Positions 7,160-11,639 of a stretch of DNA of 32,458 bases are shown in pieces. Numbering within the stretch: the first letter of the stretch is position 1; each line of letters starts with the position of its first letter. The DNA comes from a virus. The notes below the pieces were generated by a model. That model had not been told where the DNA came from. It searched no databases and saw only the letters and a list, made by a program, of their open reading frames with translations. Location: positions 1-32,458 of IMG/VR virus record IMGVR_UViG_3300021185_000435; one strand, 5' to 3'. A program made the position numbers and the translations under genes.

Positions 7160-7449
7160 CAGCGAATCTCCTTTGCTATATTCTCATACTCTACTAACTC
7201 AAGAAGATCGTCAAGTTTATTGTGAATGTCTCTGAGGCTCTCTTGCACACGATCCATGTCAAACTTAGCATCTGTCAGATATTCAAACAGGCTGTTGATC
7301 TTGTCTTGCTTAGTGACAGAGGTGTCATACTCTGGTGTATGGTTTACGTTGATCCCACGATCAATGTCCATCTTATATTCCCCTGCACGGGCTGACGCTT
7401 CGTGTGCGTCTTGCATGATAGCCTTAAGCTCTGCTAAGATATTTTCCAT
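7159..7449 (-). CDS. Hypothetical coiled-coil-like protein, 96 aa
   Basis: MENILAELKAIMQDAHEASA and FDMDRVQESLRDIHNKLDDL show heptad-like hydrophobic spacing at both ends. AAGGAGAAG precedes the ATG with suitable spacing; a longer reading to 7470 lacks a ribosome binding site. It is translationally coupled to the next gene by a 1-bp overlap. Function unknown. Confidence 0.68.
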   Translation of the reverse strand: MENILAELKAIMQDAHEASARAGEYKMDIDRGINVNHTPEYDTSVTKQDKINSLFEYLTDAKFDMDRVQESLRDIHNKLDDLLELVEYENIAKEIR

Positions 7450-7460
7450 TTTTCTTCTCC

Positions 7461-7835
7461 TTATCCACAATAGTCACAATTTGGTTTATTGCACTTAATT
7501 TCCACTGTAGGGGTATCTGTAAGCCCAGACAGCATTTCTGTCAACCACTGGTCATCATTATTCTTTGGAGGTAGCTTTTGGTAGCTCTCTTCTAGCTCTG
7601 GTTTATACTCCATGCTATCTACACGCATCTTTATATACTTGATAAACTCTACCCAAGTCTCCCTCTCTGGATCACCCTCCCACTCAGCTACCACCAGTGT
7701 CTCTGAGTCATCGTAGAACCAACCCTCTTTCATTACGATGTCTACCATCAAGGGCATACCATAAGCATCTACCTTAACGATCTTAGCCATGCGGCGTTTG
7801 CCCAGTGACTTTTCTATTTTGTTTATGTAGCTCAT
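7461..7835 (-). CDS. Hypothetical protein with C-terminal cysteine cluster, 124 aa
   Basis: Starts MSYINKIEKSLGKRRMAKIV after GGAGGTTCACC, which decides the start (a longer reading goes to 7862). The body is acidic, and the last residues CNKPNCDYCG give C-x4-C-x2-C, a possible metal-binding tail. It is the last gene before the repeat region at 7881-8028. No family recognised. Confidence 0.7.
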   Translation of the reverse strand: MSYINKIEKSLGKRRMAKIVKVDAYGMPLMVDIVMKEGWFYDDSETLVVAEWEGDPERETWVEFIKYIKMRVDSMEYKPELEESYQKLPPKNNDDQWLTEMLSGLTDTPTVEIKCNKPNCDYCG

Positions 7836-7880
7836 GGTGAACCTCCATAGGTTAAACTTCAATTTAGAATCACCTTACAT

Positions 7881-8003
7881 AATTCCCTCGGTGGGGTCAA
7901 CAGAATTATTTCCACTGGTGGGGTGACTCTCATTTTCCACTGGAGGGGTCATTTTCCACTGGAGGGGGGTCACGGTCATTTTCCATCGGTGGGGGGTCAC
8001 GGT
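7881..8003. repeat. Five degenerate direct repeats, iteron-like
   Basis: Five units begin at about 7881, 7908, 7932, 7951 and 7978. Each carries a core like TTTCCACTGGNGGGGTC, often followed by ACGGTC. Units three and four share ATTTTCCACTGGAGGGG exactly, and unit spacing is 19-27 bp. There are no unique spacers, so this is not a CRISPR array. Short tandem units next to a dyad resemble iteron origins or multi-site operators. They lie within the leftward transcript, upstream of the 124-aa gene. Confidence 0.75.
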
Positions 8004-8028
8004 ATACAATGGCATGCAATGGTATACC
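8001..8028. repeat. 28-bp imperfect dyad centred on GCATGC
   Basis: GGTATAC at the left and GTATACC at the right pair exactly around a central GCATGC (8012-8017). It abuts the last of the tandem repeats. It could be a binding site for a dimeric protein or a cruciform at an origin. Confidence 0.6.
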
Positions 8029-8033
8029 CAACC

Positions 8034-8049
8034 TGTAACAATTTGTGAT
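8034..8049. promoter_or_regulatory. TGTAACA-type motif, third copy
   Basis: TGTAACAATTTGTGAT differs at one base from the reverse complement of the 16-mer found at 3384-3399 and 10805-10820. A TTGACT follows immediately (8050-8055) but no convincing -10 is seen. All three copies are in control regions, which suggests an operator. Confidence 0.4.
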
Positions 8050-8200
8050 TTGACTCTCGCGGAAAAATAATGTGCGACAAAAATGCAACTGATTCGCACC
8101 TGCCGTCTCTTCCGTGTTTTGCGACCGCGATTTTGAAAATCTGGCCCTAGTTGGTATATTTTGGGGGGCGTCAATTCCCCCATGTGACGCTATGGAATTT

Positions 8201-8371
8201 TTACCAGTTAAGGGGGAAGTCGTTTCCATCTGGATCAACGGCAAAACCATCTGACCCTATGTCGTCTGGAAATTGAGCTTTCATTTTTGCGAGTAACTCG
8301 CGGCGATTGATTGCCTCAACAAAACCAGTTTCCATTCCATATTCGGATTCAAAGAAGTATTCATATTCCAT
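8201..8371 (-). CDS. Hypothetical protein, 56 aa
   Basis: Reads MEYEYFFESEYGMETGFVEA and ends FAVDPDGNDFPLNW. The frame is open up to 8485, but a good promoter at 8500-8528 would start RNA near 8493. AAGGA lies about 9 nt before the ATG at 8371, so the shorter form is chosen. The leader GAAACGCTGAT-x3-AAAGGA type sequence is shared with rightward genes at 8749, 9047 and 9318. It is the first gene of the leftward transcript. Function unknown. Confidence 0.62.
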   Translation of the reverse strand: MEYEYFFESEYGMETGFVEAINRRELLAKMKAQFPDDIGSDGFAVDPDGNDFPLNW

Positions 8372-8748
8372 TTTTGCCGTCCTTTTTATCAGCGTTTCAG
8401 TGACTCCTTTATGGGATGATTCGCTATACATTACAAGCAAAATGTTTTGCATAGCTACCATGCGCCTAGTGCATAGCTCTTTCAATAGGCATCCCCCATT
8501 TTATACAGCGATTCGGTAATGGAGTCAATAGTGCCTGAAACTCAATATAAGCCCGTTTTAAGCACGTTTTGACTCTCTGGTACTACGACCCAAAAAAGTG
8601 ATTCCCTGTGCTCTGTGCGAGTCAACCCCCCTGTTATGCTATTTGTACATACCCGATATGCAATTTTAGCATGGCTGGGGGTATTGCGAATCGTTTTGGA
8701 ATGGGTTATTTATAGTGTATCGAAACGCTGATCTTGAAAGGATAGCAA
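8372..8748. other. Divergent control region between leftward and rightward transcripts
   Basis: These 377 bases hold the leftward promoter (8500-8528) with its roughly 120-nt leader, several GANTC sites, a widely spaced inverted repeat ATGCTA/TAGCAT (8636-8672), and the start region of the rightward cassette. A TATAGT at 8711-8716 could be a -10 for the rightward genes, but no clear -35 is placed 16-18 bp before it. No gene is seen. Confidence 0.55.
8500..8528 (-). promoter_or_regulatory. Strong sigma70-like promoter, leftward
   Basis: On the minus strand TTGACT (8528-8523), 17 nt, then TATAAA (8505-8500). Both hexamers are near consensus with ideal spacing, so host RNA polymerase should use it early. 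A GANTC site (GACTC) overlaps the -35 and another (GAATC) lies in the spacer. It would drive the 56-aa gene and the leftward array. Confidence 0.72.
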
Positions 8749-8958
8749 ATGGCATACGCTTACACAGTGAAATTCGCGGATGATGGAATCATAGGGGTAT
8801 ATTCAACAATGCTTAAGGCTGAATATGCTGCTACAAGTTGGGTCGTCGATCAATGTTACGACCTGGTGATTGACCAGATTAAGAAAGAGAAAGACTCCCA
8901 GTGGATCTGGTTTACAAATGGCGACCATGCCTATATTGAGCGCTGGACAATCGAGTGA
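8749..8958 (+). CDS. Hypothetical protein, 69 aa
   Basis: MAYAYTVKFADDGIIGVYST leads into a helix with AEYAATSWVVDQCYDLVIDQ and an aromatic tail QWIWFTNGDHAYIERWTIE. GAAAGGA is 7 nt before the ATG and the leader GAAACGCTGAT is shared with the divergent gene at 8371. First gene of the rightward cassette. No family recognised. Confidence 0.65.
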   Translation: MAYAYTVKFADDGIIGVYSTMLKAEYAATSWVVDQCYDLVIDQIKKEKDSQWIWFTNGDHAYIERWTIE

Positions 8959-8971
8959 AGTAATATTGAAA

Positions 8972-8994
8972 CGAGGGGTTGACTTGACCCCTCG
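8972..8994. repeat. Inverted repeat CGAGGGGT-N7-ACCCCTCG over a promoter -35
   Basis: Perfect 8-bp arms with a 7-nt loop. There is no T tract, so it is not a classic terminator. Its loop and right arm overlap the TTGACT of the promoter at 8979-9008, a position suited to an operator, or to a hairpin ending the first gene's mRNA. Confidence 0.55.
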
Positions 8995-9008
8995 AATCAC
9001 CCTATAAA
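8979..9008 (+). promoter_or_regulatory. Sigma70-like promoter, rightward
   Basis: TTGACT (8979-8984), 18 nt, TATAAA (9003-9008), ahead of the gene at 9047. It lies within the rightward cassette, allowing genes from 9047 on to be expressed separately from the gene at 8749. GAATC lies in the spacer. Confidence 0.65.
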
Positions 9009-9046
9009 GATTGCACAAGTTAACACTGACACAAGGGAACGACAAA

Positions 9047-9301
9047 ATGGCATTCGCAATACAAGCTAACATCACAAGAGCACACAAAGAATCTTTGGGG
9101 TTTGAGTATGAAACTCGACTCGTCCGTGGTCGATTCTCTTGGGCGAAAGGTTCAATTGCTTCTTTTACCGATAGCAAGAATCCAGAGCCTAAACTCTTTG
9201 AGTGTGAGGATTCCGTCAATTCCTTCATCAAGGGCTTGCGCAAGGTATCTAAAACGGATAAGCACATTACAGTGATTGATTTCTCAATCGTTAAACACTG
9301 A
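9047..9301 (+). CDS. Hypothetical protein, 84 aa
   Basis: Starts MAFAIQANITRAHKESLGFE; beta-rich pattern ETRLVRGRFSWAKGSIASF and a basic C-terminal strand KHITVIDFSIVKH. AAGGGA precedes the ATG at 9047; an upstream TTG at 9011 would place the start only just after the promoter. Its leader (AACACTGAC-x3-AAGGGA) is nearly the same as that of the next gene. Function unknown. Confidence 0.65.
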   Translation: MAFAIQANITRAHKESLGFEYETRLVRGRFSWAKGSIASFTDSKNPEPKLFECEDSVNSFIKGLRKVSKTDKHITVIDFSIVKH

Positions 9302-9317
9302 TATAAGGGACGACAAA

Positions 9318-9578
9318 ATGACAAACGAACAGACAATCATAAAAAGCCTCGACGACTCAGCAATGGCGCGAGTCTACCATCGCAAACGCAAGGCCGTTAA
9401 CAAGGCCGCGACAATAACCGAAAGACTCGCCTTTGTTCTTGCCAAGTTAACTGGCATTTTATACTTCGGTTTTTTGTGTTTTTGCCTTGGCTATTTCTCG
9501 ACTCTGTATTTTGACGGACTCTTGTTTGAGATACCCGGCCTTGTGTCTTATTGGGTAGACTTTGGGGGTAAACAGTAA
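9318..9578 (+). CDS. Membrane protein, 86 aa
   Basis: A basic N-terminal domain (HRKRKAVNKAATITER, about 21-36) is followed by one hydrophobic segment LTGILYFGFLCFCLGYFSTL (44-63) and a short C-terminal part with PGLVSYWVDFGG. This predicts a single-span inner membrane protein with the basic N-terminus in the cytoplasm. AAGGGACGAC precedes the ATG. The stop overlaps the next start (TAATG). Possible roles include superinfection exclusion or pinholin-like function, but neither is shown. Confidence 0.65.
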   Translation: MTNEQTIIKSLDDSAMARVYHRKRKAVNKAATITERLAFVLAKLTGILYFGFLCFCLGYFSTLYFDGLLFEIPGLVSYWVDFGGKQ

Positions 9579-10198
9579 TGGAAACTCTAATCAAAAACAT
9601 CATTGCCACGCGCCGCAAGGCAACATCAGACGACATCAAGGCCGGAGTCTCATGGTATGCTATAGCGCAGCAGAATTGCCTAGACATTGCCGAGTCGCAT
9701 TGTATGCCTCTTAATATCGTCGTTGGTGTCGTTGCCGCCCTATCGCCTAACAACAAATGGACTCGCAACATTATTAACGCCACTGACCTCATAGGCGCTT
9801 TCATGAATGGTGACACCATTGAGTCGGTAAAGGTGTCCACCTATAACGCGATGAAACAAAAAGCTTGGGGTATCCTTGAGGCTATGCCAGAAGACAACGA
9901 ATCCATCATGCTCATGTTGAATGGACAGAAAATCATTGCCTTCTTTGAGTGCATCATGGACCTAGACTCTTGCTGCATCGACGGTCACGCCAGAAATATC
10001 GCATATAATGAGCGCATAGGCTTGACAGATGATAGGACCAACATTGGCAAGCGTGAATATAAAGAGCTTGTGCAAGCCTATGTGGCGGCCTCTAAGCGAT
10101 GCTCTATCGTGGACAATGGCAAGCGCCGCAATCTAAAGCCATACGAGTTGCAGGCTATAACGTGGACCGTGTGGCGTAAACAGTGGGGGATTGTATAA
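9578..10198 (+). CDS. Phage protein with LSP-NNKW and DGHA motifs, possibly HhH-glycosylase-like, 206 aa
   Basis: Helical protein of 206 residues. VVAALSPNNKWTRNI (about 51-65) and CCIDGHARNIAY (about 131-142) are its notable motifs. Together with a late YELQAITWTVWR they recall an uncharacterised phage family ('vaaLSP...W..N', 'vDgHa') that I associate loosely with helix-hairpin-helix DNA glycosylase-like folds. That link is from memory and weak: a catalytic Asp and a clear HhH GPG hairpin are not visible. The gene is translationally coupled on both sides (TAATG). It is the largest gene of the rightward cassette and carries several GANTC sites. A DNA-directed role, such as base excision or counter-defence, is conceivable. 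Confidence 0.55.
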   Translation: METLIKNIIATRRKATSDDIKAGVSWYAIAQQNCLDIAESHCMPLNIVVGVVAALSPNNKWTRNIINATDLIGAFMNGDTIESVKVSTYNAMKQKAWGILEAMPEDNESIMLMLNGQKIIAFFECIMDLDSCCIDGHARNIAYNERIGLTDDRTNIGKREYKELVQAYVAASKRCSIVDNGKRRNLKPYELQAITWTVWRKQWGIV

Positions 10199-10407
10199 TG
10201 AGACGACTAGAGATTGAATACAGGACTCTTGTGTTCCGCAAGGACTCTGACAAGTGGCATTGTTTCCACGCCTATCCTTGTCAGTATGCTTGCCTCGACC
10301 ACGCAGCAGAGTTGACCATCGACAAGCCGCACCTAGATTTTATTCCTGTTATGTGGCGCTTTGATGCTAACACTTACTCTTGTCTAACTGGCGATGACCC
10401 CGACTAG
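10198..10407 (+). CDS. Hypothetical protein, 69 aa
   Basis: Starts MRRLEIEYRTLVFRKDSDKW, coupled by TAATG to the previous gene. It has four cysteines and several histidines (WHCFHAYPCQYACLDHAAEL), which might bind metal. It is the last gene before the terminator at 10439-10460. Function unknown. Confidence 0.6.
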   Translation: MRRLEIEYRTLVFRKDSDKWHCFHAYPCQYACLDHAAELTIDKPHLDFIPVMWRFDANTYSCLTGDDPD

Positions 10408-10438
10408 ATTCCATAGTGACTCCCACGCTATGACATTG

Positions 10439-10460
10439 ACTCCGCTTAGGCGGGGTTTTT
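10439..10460 (+). terminator. Intrinsic terminator of the rightward cassette
   Basis: ACTCCGC, loop TTAG, then GCGGGGT form a 7-bp stem with one G-T pair, followed directly by TTTTT. It lies 31 nt after the last cassette gene and should separate the cassette from the late region. Confidence 0.8.
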
Positions 10461-10596
10461 GTCGTTGTGTCAATCGTTTAACCCATGGAATTGAACGGGC
10501 GTTCAGTTAATGGGGCGCAGTTTCAGACTGGCGAATCACATGGGGGAAGTGGGCGAATCGCCTATCCTCTGTCAAGTTTTTTCTTGTGTCAACTCA

Positions 10597-10645
10597 CGTT
10601 TTGTTACAGTTTTGCACGTTTTTGTAACATTAGTAACATTTTCGC
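10597..10645. promoter_or_regulatory. Cluster of TGTTACA/TGTAACA motifs
   Basis: TGTTACA is followed 15 bp later by TGTAACA as an inverted pair, and then by AGTAACA as a direct repeat. These are the same heptamers seen at 3378-3399. TTGTTA with 18 nt to TAACAT could also be a weak promoter. The cluster lies upstream of the late region and looks like a multi-site operator. Confidence 0.4.
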
Positions 10646-10698
10646 TTGGGACCCTTGACATTACGAGCGAATCATGCTTGGTGGGGCGTTAACCACAC

Positions 10699-10911
10699 AT
10701 GAATCCAAAACCAAAAATTACTTTTGCCCTGCCCACCACGTTCAAACGGGCGTCATATCTGAAGTACCCACGAAGGTATATATCGGCGAAAATCCGCTTA
10801 CGTTATCACGAATTGTTACAAAACGGTAATATTACTCACGAAAACACGACAAAAACTAGAAAATACTTTCGTTGTAAAACAACCGATTGTAAAATAGTTG
10901 ACAAAAAGTAA
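10699..10911 (+). CDS. Possible small basic protein, 70 aa
   Basis: An open frame starting MNPKPKITFALPTTFKRASY and ending CKIVDKK. It is very basic, with two cysteines near the end (FRCKTTDCK). The only ribosome binding candidate is GGTGGGG about 12 nt upstream. It lies in AT-rich control DNA and contains the operator-like 16-mer, so it may be a chance frame. Confidence 0.3.
   Translation: MNPKPKITFALPTTFKRASYLKYPRRYISAKIRLRYHELLQNGNITHENTTKTRKYFRCKTTDCKIVDKK
10805..10820. promoter_or_regulatory. Operator-like 16-mer, second copy
   Basis: ATCACGAATTGTTACA is identical to 3384-3399 and close to the reverse complement of 8034-8049. It is followed by GGTAATATTACT, itself a short palindrome. 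It lies about 115 bp before the late promoter element. Confidence 0.4.
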
Positions 10912-10920
10912 AAAAAGTGT

Positions 10921-10949
10921 GTTACAAAATCAAAAATATATCCCTATAG
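10921..10949 (+). promoter_or_regulatory. Putative late promoter P2 before the terminase genes
   Basis: GTTACA, 17 nt, CTATAG, with core ATATATCCCTATAG. It matches the leftward element at 3355-3383 at 25 of 29 positions. It is the only promoter-like element seen ahead of the structural genes and is oriented toward them. The recognising polymerase could be host RNA polymerase with the phage sigma-like factor, or a T7-type enzyme encoded elsewhere. Confidence 0.62.
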
Positions 10950-10967
10950 TAATATGAGAGAGAGAGT

Positions 10968-11164
10968 AACTTAAGTTTTAACGTAAATTATTACCACTAC
11001 GATTTATACTACTAAGCTATATAACGTAAGTCATAACTATAGTTACTCCCCTCAAGAACCACTCCTACAAGTTAAACCAAGAAGTATGAAATCATAGTAT
11101 AACTTAAGTTACAAAGTTCTTGCCGATTGACCGTAGGTAGTGGTATCGACTACCCACTTAAGTT
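10968..11164. repeat. Three AACTTAAGTT palindromes in the late leader
   Basis: Full copies lie at 10968-10977 and 11101-11110, and a nine-base copy (ACTTAAGTT) at 11156-11164. All three are followed or preceded by TA-rich flanks (GTAAC or TTAC). They may bind a dimeric regulator or be chance in AT-rich DNA. Confidence 0.4.
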
Positions 11165-11210
11165 ACCCTAATCTTGTCGTTATTAGCCCGTAGGGGCGGA
11201 GACTATCGTT

Positions 11211-11639
11211 ATGATCGCAGCACTACCCTACAGTAAATTAGTAGAGAAGCACATCTTGGAATGTATCCAAGGTGGCATAGGTATTCGTCAGATGATTGCC
11301 TCAATGCAACACCTACAGGATGCCCCAAAGTCTTTATCTACTATGTACAAAATCTATGGGTCGTTCATTGAGATGGAACGAGCAAAGATCAATGGTGCTG
11401 TCGGTAAGAGGGTTATAGACCAAGCCTTAGATGGTGACTTCAAATCACAAGAGTTGTTCCTACGATCTAAGGGTGGCTGGAGTCCAACACAGACTAACAT
11501 TGAAGTTGAGCAAGAGACTGACCCTGAACTAGACGAAAGTGCTACTGCTACACTTATGTCGTTACTTGGATACAACACAGATGCCCCCGAAGAAGAAACA
11601 ACCTGTACCTGCGAGAAGGATAACTGCCGATGCTCTTAG
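11211..11639 (+). CDS. Small terminase subunit (probable)
   Basis: This 142-residue protein has an N-terminal helical region that could hold a DNA-binding helix-turn-helix (about 8-50: LVEKHILECIQGGIGIRQMI). A middle segment GKRVIDQALDGDFKSQELFLRSKGGWSPTQ (about 65-94) is typical of small terminase C-terminal halves ('..lf.lK..GGW......'). An acidic tail ends in CTCEKDNCRCS, a cysteine cluster not usual for the family. It should recognise the packaging site and hand DNA to the large subunit, whose gene overlaps it by 59 bp. Position directly before the large terminase supports the call. Confidence 0.75.
   Translation: MIAALPYSKLVEKHILECIQGGIGIRQMIASMQHLQDAPKSLSTMYKIYGSFIEMERAKINGAVGKRVIDQALDGDFKSQELFLRSKGGWSPTQTNIEVEQETDPELDESATATLMSLLGYNTDAPEEETTCTCEKDNCRCS

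Larger units (their letters stand above)
7836..8200. other. Non-coding region with repeats between leftward genes
   Basis: No convincing gene is seen in these 365 bases. Overlapping frames on the minus strand across the repeats have no ribosome binding site and biased composition. The stretch contains tandem G-rich repeats (7881-8003), a dyad (8001-8028), a TGTAACA-type motif (8034-8049) and an unremarkable remainder to 8200. It is the best candidate in the window for a replication origin or complex control region. Confidence 0.6.
10912..11210. other. Late-region leader, non-coding
   Basis: Just under 300 AT-rich bases with no convincing gene. It holds the promoter element at 10921-10949, a GAGA run, three AACTTAAGTT-type palindromes, an AACTATAGTT palindrome near 11036 and a short hairpin near 11136-11154. 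The expected transcript would have a 5' leader of about 250 nt before the small terminase gene. Confidence 0.55.

Noticed and set aside
7881-8003. CRISPR-like array
   Set aside because: Units are degenerate, 19-27 bp apart and have no unique spacers of constant length; no cas genes are present.
7875-8250. Two overlapping leftward open frames of about 100 residues across the repeat region
   Set aside because: They read through the tandem repeats, have no ribosome binding site at the start and have repetitive, unlikely composition.
8372-8485. N-terminal extension of the 56-aa protein back to 8485
   Set aside because: The start would lie within 8 nt of the predicted transcription start, and a better Shine-Dalgarno precedes the ATG at 8371.
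8803-9336. A 177-residue leftward open frame opposite the rightward cassette
   Set aside because: It is the shadow of three genes that each have good ribosome binding sites; its residues are rich in Cys, Leu and Ser, as in antisense frames.
9397-9840. A 147-residue leftward open frame opposite the membrane protein and the 206-aa gene
   Set aside because: Antisense shadow with no ribosome binding site; both plus-strand genes are coupled and better supported.
10510-10692. A 60-residue rightward frame after the terminator
   Set aside because: No ribosome binding site, and it spans a cluster of operator-like motifs and an inverted repeat TGAACG-GG-CGTTCA.
10408-11210. tRNA or integrase attachment site in the control region
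   Set aside because: No cloverleaf with a T-loop sequence was found, and no integrase gene is visible in the window.
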